This document shows positions 33,090-43,791 of a stretch of 59,246 nt of DNA, piece by piece. Numbering within the stretch: position 1 is the stretch's first letter; each line of letters begins with the position of its first letter. The stretch covers positions 108,864-168,109 of the forward strand of contig NZ_QYCN01000005.1 of the NCBI RefSeq assembly GCF_003583925.1. The letters are read 5' to 3'. Source of the DNA: Hymenobacter rubripertinctus (GTDB taxonomy: Bacteria; Bacteroidota; Bacteroidia; Cytophagales; Hymenobacteraceae). The notes beneath the pieces were generated by a model. That model was not told the DNA's origin. It did no database searches and worked only from the letters and a program-made list of their open reading frames with translations. The translations under genes were made by a program, and so were the position numbers.

Positions 33090-33995
33090 ATGGATGATCT
33101 GTTGCTGACTTTACCCATCATTCAGCCCCAAGTGGCTGTTCCTGCCAAACCCCGCAAGCCCGACTGGCTGCGCGTGAAGCTGCCGGTGGGTCCGGCCTAC
33201 GCCAACGTGCGCCGTTTGGTGGACGAACATAAACTGCACACGATCTGCGAGAGCGGCAATTGCCCCAATATGGGCGAATGCTGGGGCGCGGGTACGGCCA
33301 CGTTCATGATTCTGGGCAACGTGTGCACCCGCTCCTGCTCGTTCTGCGCCGTGGCCACCGGCCGGCCTTCCGAGCTCGACCTGGATGAGCCCCGCCGGGT
33401 GGCCGAAGCCATTCAGCTCATGGGCGTGAAGCACGCGGTGCTCACCTCCGTCAACCGTGACGAACTGAAGGACCGGGGGGCCAGCGTGTGGTACGAAACG
33501 GTAGTGCAGACCAAGCAACTGAGCCCCGCCACCACCATCGAAACCCTGATTCCGGACGTGAAGGCCAACTGGGAAGCCCTGGACACCATGATTGCCGGCG
33601 GCCAGGAAGTAGTGTCGCACAACATGGAAACCGTGGGTAGCCTCTACCGCCTCGTGCGGCCCCAGGGCAAGTACGACCGCAGCCTGGAGCAGATCCGCCG
33701 GACCAAGCAGGCCGGCAAGCGCACCAAGTCGGGCATTATGCTGGGCCTGGGCGAAACGCAGGACGAGATGTACCAGGCTATGGACGACCTGGTGGCCAAC
33801 GGCCTCGATATTCTGACGCTGGGCCAGTACCTGCAACCCACCAAGCGCCACATCGAAGTAGCCGAATTTATCCACCCCGACCTGTTCGCGCATTACCGGG
33901 AGGAAGGGTTGCGCCGGGGTCTCAAGTACGTGGAAAGCGGCCCGCTGGTCCGCTCCAGCTACCACGCCGAGCGCCACGTGAACGTGCCGATTTAG
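33090..33995 (+). CDS. lipA: Lipoyl synthase
   Basis: From the ATG at 33090 the product is 301 residues. It has both iron-sulfur sites of LipA: the auxiliary cluster '[12 protein letters not shown]' and the radical-SAM 'CTRSCSFC'. '[20 protein letters not shown]' and '[14 protein letters not shown]' are typical, and the C-terminus has the R-S-S-Y motif ([10 protein letters not shown]) whose Ser binds the auxiliary cluster. It inserts two sulfurs into octanoyl groups on lipoyl domains, for example those of the SucB protein coded 7 kb away. Confidence 0.96.
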   Translation: MDDLLLTLPIIQPQVAVPAKPRKPDWLRVKLPVGPAYANVRRLVDEHKLHTICESGNCPNMGECWGAGTATFMILGNVCTRSCSFCAVATGRPSELDLDEPRRVAEAIQLMGVKHAVLTSVNRDELKDRGASVWYETVVQTKQLSPATTIETLIPDVKANWEALDTMIAGGQEVVSHNMETVGSLYRLVRPQGKYDRSLEQIRRTKQAGKRTKSGIMLGLGETQDEMYQAMDDLVANGLDILTLGQYLQPTKRHIEVAEFIHPDLFAHYREEGLRRGLKYVESGPLVRSSYHAERHVNVPI

Positions 33996-34104
33996 CCAAA
34001 GAAGCCGGGCAGCTGGCTCATCGCAGCAGGGCTCAACCTGCGGCAAGCTGCCGGGTTCCTGCTGCCGTGCCTCCGGGACCGGGGTGTATTCTTACCCAAA
34101 ACTC

Positions 34105-34141
34105 AAAAGCCCTTTCGGCCATGTGGCCGGAAGGGCTTTTT
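34105..34141 (+). terminator. Intrinsic terminator after lipA
   Basis: A 16-17-bp stem (aaaagccctttcggcc and complement, one G-U pair) ends in TTTTT. It lies 110 bases after the lipA stop. Confidence 0.8.
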
Positions 34142-34559
34142 CGTGCGGTTACTTTCCGAACCGGCTATTGTTTGGGTTGGTATCAGCTGACCGAAAAATA
34201 GCCCTGATGTCACTGTTTTCAAGTCGAAGGAGAGTTAAACGAAGAAAAGGAACCGGGCTGGTATACGCCTTTGCCCTCCCACGCCCCCGGCAATTCCCGC
34301 CTCCCGACCGACCTCTGCATTCCTGGTTTCCGGGTACTGCCACCCACTTGCGCCACCCTCGCGCCGGCGCGGGCAGGGTGGGGGTACGGGAATGGTTGGG
34401 GGTACAGTTGTTGATCAGTCGGGTAGCCGCTGGTCAGCAACCCCGGTGGCAGGGGAGGCATCCGTACGGCCGTTCTGGGCGGCCGCAGCCGCCACCGCCG
34501 GCCCAACAGCATGCACCCAAACCAGGTTGTGGCGTAGCTTTGTGTCCTCTCTTGCTTAC
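34142..34559 (+). other. Intergenic region before the 34560 gene
   Basis: No gene is convincing here. The last 30 bases hold TAGCTTTG (34535-34542), a match to the -7 consensus, 17 bases before the next start. A GC-rich imperfect hairpin lies near 34350-34380. Otherwise nothing stands out. Confidence 0.35.
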
Positions 34560-35591
34560 ATGCCCATGACTGCTGCTGCTGCCTCCCCCGCTGATCTGAC
34601 GCTTTACTACCCCTTCGAAGGAATGCAGTTCGGTCCGCAGAAATGCTTTCTGTGCGGGACGCCTACCGTACCCCGCCAGGATTCGGTGCCCGTGTTTGCC
34701 GACTGGCTCATGGACCGTTACCAGCTCCGGGAGCGGTCCATCAAGCTGCTCGACATGCGCATTGTGGCCTACCCCGAGTTGCGCATTGCCTGTTGCGGGC
34801 AGTGCCGCACCCGGCATGTGGAGCCCCTGGAGGCCCACCTGGAGCAGGTGAGCCGCCAGGGCGTACAGGGTTTCCGGGAGCTCGACGAGCAGACCCTGTT
34901 TCTGTGGCTGGGCAAGATGTTCTATGGCGTGCTGGTTACCGAACTGCTCAATGAGCTCGACCCGCTGGCTGTACCCCGGTATCCGCTGGCCGAAAACGCC
35001 CAGATGCTGCGGCGGTTCCAGGCGTTCTTCCAGCCCTTGCAGGCCCTACGCGTACCCATGAGCTACGATGATTTCGTGCCCGGCTCGGTGTTCCTGCTCG
35101 AAACCGACCCCGCTCAGGACGACATGCCCTTCGAGTACGACGACGACCTGAGCACCATCACCTTCAGCATCAAACTCGATAGCACTGTGCTGGTGGCCTG
35201 CCTGGTGGATAACGGTATCATTGGCCAGGCCATGCGCCGCGTGTACAAGCAGGCCAAACGGCCGCTGCACCCGGTGCAGGCGGCGGAGTTCAAAGCCCGG
35301 GTATACTACGCCGCCTACCTGCTCAACGTGGTACCCGATTACTACCCCCGCCCGACGCACCCCGGCGATACGGAAGTCGTGCTCGATACCCTCATCGACG
35401 ATACCATCGGCGACATCTTTAACCCCTGGGACAACAGCGCCTACGCGCAGTCGTTGCTGGAAATGTGGAAGCGGTGGCAGATTCCGCTGGCAGAAATTCT
35501 GGCCGACCCCGAAGCACCCCTCTCGCTCCTCTACGACGCAGACGGACAGCCCCGGCACCTGGCGCGGTACCCGGAGGAAATCAGGAAGTAG
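34560..35591 (+). CDS. Hypothetical cytoplasmic protein with Cys-rich N-terminus
   Basis: From the ATG at 34560 the product is 343 residues. Near the N-terminus 'QKCFLCGTPTVP' and, 60 residues later, 'IACCGQCRTRH' together look like a four-Cys zinc site of HNH-adjacent or treble-clef type, but no catalytic residues for a nuclease are evident. The rest is acidic and helical with 'PFEYDDDLSTITFSIKLD' and 'DNGIIGQAMRRVYKQAKRPL'. I do not recognise the family. It stands alone between lipA and a convergent gene. Confidence 0.65.
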   Translation: MPMTAAAASPADLTLYYPFEGMQFGPQKCFLCGTPTVPRQDSVPVFADWLMDRYQLRERSIKLLDMRIVAYPELRIACCGQCRTRHVEPLEAHLEQVSRQGVQGFRELDEQTLFLWLGKMFYGVLVTELLNELDPLAVPRYPLAENAQMLRRFQAFFQPLQALRVPMSYDDFVPGSVFLLETDPAQDDMPFEYDDDLSTITFSIKLDSTVLVACLVDNGIIGQAMRRVYKQAKRPLHPVQAAEFKARVYYAAYLLNVVPDYYPRPTHPGDTEVVLDTLIDDTIGDIFNPWDNSAYAQSLLEMWKRWQIPLAEILADPEAPLSLLYDADGQPRHLARYPEEIRK

Positions 35592-35639
35592 GGGAAGAAA
35601 GCGGAAAGGCAGGTAGTAGTTGCCTGCTTGCGGGCCGGC

Positions 35640-36161
35640 CTAGCCGGCCTGCCAGGTTGGCTCGGGGCCAAGCTTACGGAGCTGGATGCCCGACCAGCGG
35701 CCTTCCATCCCGTTTTTGCATTCCTGCTCGTTTACCAGCACGTCCACGCAGTGGCGGTGGCGGCGGTTCATGGTATCGTGGATGATGTAGATGCCGTCGA
35801 GGGCCTCCGACATGCCGCTCACGCGGACTTTTTCGCCGTAGCTGAACGGGCCGCCCCAGTGGGCAAGCAGGTCGCGGGATACGGCCAGCCAGCGGGTTTT
35901 GCTGGAATGCCGGCGCGGAATGATGGAACCATCGGCGGTTTCCATCGGATTGTCGTCGGTCTGCCCTACTTCGGGCCAGTAGGTAGTGGCCGTAACCCGG
36001 TACGCCAGGGTGCTGGGAGCCTTTTTAACCGGCAACACGGGCAGCGCGACGGCTACCGGGCGTGGAGTCAGCGTAGCCACGGTGGAGGGCAGGGCCATCG
36101 TGGGAACCGCGAGAGTGCGGGGGGGGAAGAGGAAAGTCAGTAGGAATAACGCAATGGACAT
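35640..36161 (-). CDS. Exported 3D-domain (RlpA-like double-psi barrel) protein
   Basis: The 173-residue product has a short N-terminal hydrophobic segment (SIALFLLTFLFPPRTLA), likely a signal peptide. The domain from about residue 55 reads 'YRVTATTYWPEVGQTDDNPM', 'SKTRWLAVSRDLLAHWGGPF' and 'LDGIYIIHDTMNRRHRHCVD' with the conserved Asp residues of 3D domains. Such domains are found in cell-wall lytic and resuscitation-type proteins and are thought to bind or cut peptidoglycan. The gene converges on the 34560 gene. Confidence 0.8.
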   Translation of the reverse strand: MSIALFLLTFLFPPRTLAVPTMALPSTVATLTPRPVAVALPVLPVKKAPSTLAYRVTATTYWPEVGQTDDNPMETADGSIIPRRHSSKTRWLAVSRDLLAHWGGPFSYGEKVRVSGMSEALDGIYIIHDTMNRRHRHCVDVLVNEQECKNGMEGRWSGIQLRKLGPEPTWQAG

Positions 36162-36590
36162 GGCCTTTGGGTTCGTGGACTCTCGCTTGGTCTGGAGAGG
36201 GTAGACAGCCGGCCCGACTCGGCAAAGGGGAAAAACCGCAGCTTTTTTTTAAAAAAGGCCGGTTTCTGAAAATCTGACAAAGGCAAAATGGCCGAAATCA
36301 GGCAAATGAGGCAGAAAATGCGTTACAAAGTGTATAATTATGATAATTATTTGCACTTATGAAACCTTCCCGCTTTGAAGGGGCCAAAGGTAAGCTCTTT
36401 TTTTCTATTCCATTTTCCTTGTCAACTGAACCTTAGCCGACTGGCAACGGCTACGGCCCCGGCCATACGCGACTGTCGGGTATAAGGTTATCTGCTGCCG
36501 GGAACCCGGTTGCCGGCTGACCGTAAGCAGATGCGGCCCGGATGGCGGGCCAGCCGGGTATCGCGGTACCCCGAACCTTTGTGTTATCAT
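36162..36590. other. AT-rich intergenic region between divergent genes
   Basis: The region separates the 3D-domain gene (minus) and the royal-jelly-family gene (plus). Bases 36240-36420 are unusually AT-rich for this DNA and probably hold both promoters. TTACCTTTG on the minus strand (36385-36393) fits a -7 box reading toward the 3D-domain gene, with a leader of over 200 bases. No gene or terminator is clear. Confidence 0.4.
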
Positions 36591-37727
36591 ATGATGAATT
36601 CTGCTTCGCTGTGCCCCCGCCTGTTGGTTGGGGTAACTGCCTCTCTGCTGGCCATGGGCGGCCTGGCGGCCTGCTCCTCCCCGGCAGCCGAAACAGCGAC
36701 CCAACCAGTAGCTGCGCCAGATAGCACCCTGGCCGCAACGCCCCCGGTAGCGCTGGAACTGGTGGCCCAAAACGACCGGCAGTGGACCGGCCTCACTATT
36801 GCTCCCAACGGCCGCCGCTTCGTTAACTTTCCGCGCTGGTCCGACGATGTGCCCGTGTCGGTGGCCGAGCTGCTGGCCGACGGCACTACCCGGGCCTGGC
36901 CCGACGCGGCCCGCAATAACTGGACGCCGGGCTCCTCGCCCGACGAAAAGTTCGGTTGCGTGCAGAGCGTGGTGGCCGACCGCCGTAACCGCCTGTGGGT
37001 GGTGGACGCCAACAACCCGCAGTTTAAGGGCGTGCTGCCCGGCGGCCCCCGCCTGCACGCATTCGACATTGCCAGCGGCAGACTGCTGCGGACCTACTCC
37101 TTTCCGGCGGCTACCTGGAACCCCACCTCGTACCTCAACGATGTGCGCGTAGACGTGGACCGTGACGTGGCCTACCTGACCGATTCAGGCTCCGGGGCGC
37201 TGCTGGTGGTGGAGCTAGCCTCCGGGCGGGTGCGTCGCCAGCTGGCCGAAGCGCCCGTTACCAAGCCCGGCCTGCCTTACCTGGAATTCGCGGGCGGCCT
37301 CAAATTCACCAATCAGGTCCACTCCGATGGCATCGAGCTGACGGCCAGCGGCGACACGCTGTACTTTGCCGTACTGACCGGCGAGAAGCTGTTCCGGGTG
37401 CCTACCCGCCTCCTGCGCCGGGCCACGGCCCCCGACAGCCTGCGCGCCGCCGTGCAGACGGTAGCTTCAATCGGCCCGGCCGACGGGCTCTGGCGCACTG
37501 CTGATGGCCGGATATGGTCGGGGATGCTCACGACGGATGCCGTGCGGAGTACGGACCCGCGCACGGGCACCGTGACGGATGTCGTGCAGGACCCGCGCAT
37601 CCGGTGGGCCGATACGTTTGCCGAGGATGCTGCGGGCAACCTCTACTTCACCACCTCGCAATTGCAGTACGCGCCGGCCCAGCGGGGCAAATACGCCATC
37701 TACCGTTTCCGGCCGCCCACCCGGTAG
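36591..37727 (+). CDS. Major royal jelly/Yellow-family lipoprotein
   Basis: From the ATG at 36591 the product is 378 residues. A lipoprotein signal ends in 'LLAMGGLAACSS' with the lipid Cys. The beta-propeller follows: 'WTGLTIAPNGRRFVNFPRWS', 'KFGCVQSVVADRRNRLWVVD', 'YLTDSGSGALLVVELASGRV' and 'GIELTASGDTLYFAVLTGEK', matching the MRJP/Yellow family. Bacterial members are thought to be small-molecule binding or lactonase-like propellers; the ligand is unknown. It is predicted to sit on an envelope membrane. Confidence 0.85.
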   Translation: MMNSASLCPRLLVGVTASLLAMGGLAACSSPAAETATQPVAAPDSTLAATPPVALELVAQNDRQWTGLTIAPNGRRFVNFPRWSDDVPVSVAELLADGTTRAWPDAARNNWTPGSSPDEKFGCVQSVVADRRNRLWVVDANNPQFKGVLPGGPRLHAFDIASGRLLRTYSFPAATWNPTSYLNDVRVDVDRDVAYLTDSGSGALLVVELASGRVRRQLAEAPVTKPGLPYLEFAGGLKFTNQVHSDGIELTASGDTLYFAVLTGEKLFRVPTRLLRRATAPDSLRAAVQTVASIGPADGLWRTADGRIWSGMLTTDAVRSTDPRTGTVTDVVQDPRIRWADTFAEDAAGNLYFTTSQLQYAPAQRGKYAIYRFRPPTR

Positions 37728-37881
37728 CTCGGCCCACCGCCTTTTTATGGGTTATGGGCTCCGGCAGTAGTGGCCGGTGCCGGCTATTTCAATAGATTGC
37801 CATATTACCTGTCCTGAAGACAACGGCCTCGGAATTCATCTGTCTGTAGTACAGGTTTATTCGTGGATGCGCATATCGGTT

Positions 37882-37911
37882 TTTGCGTCTTCCTCAGATC
37901 CGTTACCTTTA
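37882..37911 (+). promoter_or_regulatory. Putative promoter of sucA
   Basis: TTTG (37882-37885) is followed after 18 bases by TACCTTTA (37904-37911), one mismatch from TAnnTTTG. It lies 27 bases before the sucA start, a fit to the Bacteroidota promoter layout. Confidence 0.5.
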
Positions 37912-37938
37912 CTTTCTGACACTACCACTTCCCACCGC

Positions 37939-40788
<2,850 letters not shown>

Positions 40789-40796
40789 CCCCTGGA

Positions 40797-40886
40797 GCTG
40801 ATAGCTGTTAGCCACTTGGCTGACAGCTGTCAGCAGACTGCCAGAACGAAAAGTGAATAGCCAGCAGCTAATAGCTGACAGCTAAA
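40797..40886 (+). repeat. Opposed heptamer arrays between sucA and sucB
   Basis: Units at 40797-40838 (agctgat, agctgtt, agccact, tggctga, cagctgt, cagcaga) face units at 40859-40886 (agccagc, agctaat, agctgac, agctaaa) in inverted relation, so the RNA could form an imperfect hairpin ending 28 bases before the sucB start. It may tune the ratio of E1 to E2 or protect mRNA ends. Confidence 0.7.
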
Positions 40887-40914
40887 AACCCGAAACCCTT
40901 CAAAACTCCCACCT

Positions 40915-42561
40915 ATGGGTCTGGAAATCAAAATCCCTACCGTCGGCGAATCCATCACCGAAGTCACCATCGCCAAATGGCTCAAAGCCGACGGCGACAC
41001 CGTGGAGCGCGACGAAATCATTGCCGAACTCGAATCCGACAAGGCGACGTTTGAGCTGCCCGCCGAAACGGCCGGCGTACTTCGCATCAAAGTAGCGGAG
41101 GGCGAAACCATCGACATCGGCACTACCATTGCCGAAATCGACGGCGACGGCGCGGCTGCAACCCCTGCGGCTCCGGCCGCCAGCGCCCCGGCCCAACCCG
41201 CCAACCCGGTGAGCAAGGGCGAGGAGAACCCCAAAGCCAGCGACCAAGCCGGCTACGGCGGTCAGCCCGAAGGCGGGGCCGCCAGTGCGGCCCCGGCCGG
41301 CAACGGCGGCGGCACGCTGGAAATGAAAATTCCGGCCGTGGGCGAGTCCATTACGGAAGTCACCGTGGCCAAGTGGCTGAAGGAGGACGGAGCCCAGGTG
41401 GAGCGCGACGAAATCATTGCCGAGCTGGAATCGGATAAGGCTACTTTTGAGTTGCCCGCCGAAGCGGCCGGCACCCTGCGCCACGCAGCCAAGGAAGGCG
41501 AAACCATCGGCATCGGGGCCACCATTGCCCGCATCGAGGGCGGCAGCGGCGCTGCCTCGGCTCCGGCTTCAGCTCCGGCGGCTGCGCCAGCTACTACACA
41601 GGCGGCTCCAGCTACTGGCAACTCACAACTGGCAACTGGCAACTCGTCTTACGCCACCGGTACGCCTTCGCCAGCGGCCGGCAAAATCCTCGGCGAGAAA
41701 GGCATCAGCCCCGCCGACGTGCAGGGCTCGGGCCGGGATGGTCGCATCACGAAAGAGGATGCCCAGAACGCCCAGGCCAAGCCCGCTGCTGCGCCCGCCC
41801 CGAAAGCGGCTCCGGCGGCTCCGGCACCTGCTACCGGCAACTCGCAACCGGCAACCGGCGACCGAAACCAGCGCCGGGAGCGGATGAGCAACCTGCGCAA
41901 AACGGTGGCCCGCCGCCTCGTGACGGTGAAGAACGAAACGGCCATGCTCACTACCTTCAACGAGGTGAACATGCAGCCCATCATGGACCTGCGCACCAAG
42001 TTCAAGGACCGGTTCAAGGAGAAAAACGGCGTGGGCCTGGGCTTCATGTCCTTCTTTACCAAGGCCGTATGCGTGGCCTTGCAGGAGTGGCCGAGCGTGA
42101 ATGCGCAGATTGATGGTACCGATATCGTGTACAACGACTTCTGCGACATCAGCATCGCCGTTTCGGCCCCCAAAGGGCTGGTGGTGCCCGTTATCCGCAA
42201 CGCCGAAACCCTCAGCTTCGAGGGCATCGAGAAGGAAGTAGTGCGCCTTGCCACGCTGGCCCGCGACAACAAGCTCACCATCGAGCAGATGACCGGCGGT
42301 ACGTTCACGCTCACCAACGGCGGCATTTTTGGCTCCATGATGAGCACGCCGATTATCAACGCCCCGCAGTCGGCCATTCTGGGCATGCACAACATCATCC
42401 AGCGCCCCGTAGCCGAAAATGGCCAGGTCGTGATTCGTCCGATGATGTACCTGGCCCTGAGCTACGACCACCGCATCATCGACGGCCGCGAGTCGGTATC
42501 GTTCCTGGTGCGCGTGAAAGAGCTCCTCGAAGACCCGACCCGTCTGCTACTGGGCGTATAA
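40915..42561 (+). CDS. sucB: 2-oxoglutarate dehydrogenase E2 with two lipoyl domains
   Basis: The 548-residue product has two tandem lipoyl domains (about 1-78 and 134-212), each with '[20 protein letters not shown]'; the lipoyl Lys are 43 and 175. A flexible Ala/Pro linker leads to a subunit-binding domain ('[20 protein letters not shown]' then DGRITKED), a second linker, and the catalytic domain with '[20 protein letters not shown]' carrying the H-x-x-x-D-G motif. One lipoyl domain is usual for bacterial SucB, so two is a variant. The linkers hold 7-bp repeat arrays coding ATGNSQ-like peptides. It takes the succinyl group from SucA and passes it to CoA. Confidence 0.93.
   Translation: MGLEIKIPTVGESITEVTIAKWLKADGDTVERDEIIAELESDKATFELPAETAGVLRIKVAEGETIDIGTTIAEIDGDGAAATPAAPAASAPAQPANPVSKGEENPKASDQAGYGGQPEGGAASAAPAGNGGGTLEMKIPAVGESITEVTVAKWLKEDGAQVERDEIIAELESDKATFELPAEAAGTLRHAAKEGETIGIGATIARIEGGSGAASAPASAPAAAPATTQAAPATGNSQLATGNSSYATGTPSPAAGKILGEKGISPADVQGSGRDGRITKEDAQNAQAKPAAAPAPKAAPAAPAPATGNSQPATGDRNQRRERMSNLRKTVARRLVTVKNETAMLTTFNEVNMQPIMDLRTKFKDRFKEKNGVGLGFMSFFTKAVCVALQEWPSVNAQIDGTDIVYNDFCDISIAVSAPKGLVVPVIRNAETLSFEGIEKEVVRLATLARDNKLTIEQMTGGTFTLTNGGIFGSMMSTPIINAPQSAILGMHNIIQRPVAENGQVVIRPMMYLALSYDHRIIDGRESVSFLVRVKELLEDPTRLLLGV
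41615..41642 (+). repeat. Heptamer array in the first sucB linker
   Basis: Four units (ctggcaa, ctcacaa, ctggcaa, ctggcaa) encode the TGNSQLATG part of the linker. They are the reverse-complement form of the gttgcca units in the E1 gene. Confidence 0.75.
41834..41861 (+). repeat. Heptamer array in the second sucB linker
   Basis: Four units (ccggcaa, ctcgcaa, ccggcaa, ccggcga) encode the TGNSQPATG part. Same orientation as 41615-41642. Confidence 0.75.
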
Positions 42562-42575
42562 GGCTTTGACTCAAA

Positions 42576-43703
42576 CTAATAGCAGGAAGCGCGTTTCAGC
42601 ACCCGGATACCGGCCGTAGTGAGCCAGGGCTGGCCGAAAACCCGGTGGATGAGCCGGCCGGCCGTGATGCGCAAACTCAGCAGGCGCTGCCAGGCACGGG
42701 TGTATTGCTGCTCCAGCTCGGGGCGGGAAATGCGGTTTTCCAGGAAATCAAGGAGCAGTGGGTGCAGCAGGAAACTGGCGTTCATACCCATGCTCATGCC
42801 GTTGCCAGCCAGCGGGGCGATGGTGCCGGCCGCGTCGCCCAGCATCAGGACGTGCCCCTCAACGGTGGACCGCTCGCGGAACGTGATTTGGGAGATGACC
42901 AGCGGGGGCGTGCCCTGGCGCTGGGCGTCCGCGAGGTAGGGCCGCAGCAACGGATTTTGCATGAGCACCTGGCGCTCCATCCCGGCGATGCTGTTGCCGT
43001 GGGCGCGCAGGTTGCGCACGTCGCTGATGTAGCTGCAATTGGTGAGGCCATCGCCGACCGGCGAGAGGCCGCAGTACCCGTCCCGGAAGTTGTGCATCTG
43101 CACCATGTCCGCCGGAAAATCAACGTTCTGCAAATGGTATTTCACGGCCACGAACTGGCGGTCCTGGCGACTGGCTTCGAGGTAGGGCCGGTGCAGTTTG
43201 CCATCGAGGTTGGCGTGCTTGCCCCAGGCCCCGCAGGCCAGGCGGGCCTGGTAGGTTGCGCCGTCGGCGGTGGTGATGGTGAACTGCTCGTCGGCGAACA
43301 CCACGTCCGTTACCCGGGTACCGTCCCGGATGCTGGCCCCGCACCGGGCGGCCAGTTGGGCCAGCAGCTGGTCGAGGCGGTAGCGGCTCAGGCCCACACC
43401 GCCGATATCGAGCGGGTGATGCAGGGCCACGCCGCTGGGCGACGAGACGGTGAAGCGCGTCATCACCGGCAACTCCATTTCGGCCAGCGGCACCCCCAGG
43501 CGGCACAGGAAGTCGTAGTTTTCCATCGAGATATACTCGCCGCAGACGCGGTGGAACGGGTAAGTTTCTTTCTCGAACAGCACCACCCGCCGTCCCGCCC
43601 GCGCCAGCTGCACAGCCAGCGTAAGCCCCGCCACCCCGCCCCCAATAATGGCGCAGTCGTAGATTTCGGCGGAGGAACCAGGGAATGGGGCGAGCATGGG
43701 CAT
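42576..43703 (-). CDS. FAD-dependent oxidoreductase, geranylgeranyl-reductase-like
   Basis: The 375-residue product has 'CAIIGGGVAGLTLAVQLARA' (FAD-binding start), 'ETYPFHRVCGEYIS' (the Cys-Gly-E motif of this family) and 'VLMLGDAAGTIAPLAGNGMS' (second FAD motif). It fits the geranylgeranyl reductase/halogenase-like flavoprotein group, which reduces prenyl double bonds or oxidises small molecules. It is the last gene of a minus-strand run after the isonitrile synthase and dioxygenase-UbiA genes, 88 bases downstream. In that setting saturation of a prenyl chain is a reasonable inference. It converges on sucB with only 14 bases between stops. Confidence 0.8.
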   Translation of the reverse strand: MPMLAPFPGSSAEIYDCAIIGGGVAGLTLAVQLARAGRRVVLFEKETYPFHRVCGEYISMENYDFLCRLGVPLAEMELPVMTRFTVSSPSGVALHHPLDIGGVGLSRYRLDQLLAQLAARCGASIRDGTRVTDVVFADEQFTITTADGATYQARLACGAWGKHANLDGKLHRPYLEASRQDRQFVAVKYHLQNVDFPADMVQMHNFRDGYCGLSPVGDGLTNCSYISDVRNLRAHGNSIAGMERQVLMQNPLLRPYLADAQRQGTPPLVISQITFRERSTVEGHVLMLGDAAGTIAPLAGNGMSMGMNASFLLHPLLLDFLENRISRPELEQQYTRAWQRLLSLRITAGRLIHRVFGQPWLTTAGIRVLKRASCY

Positions 43704-43791
43704 CAGGTTTTGTTGGGGAGAAACAAGGCCGCTACGCTGCGCGGCGGTAAAACCGGCGCCGGACCGGCTGCCTTTTGTGGAGCTGCGGCCC

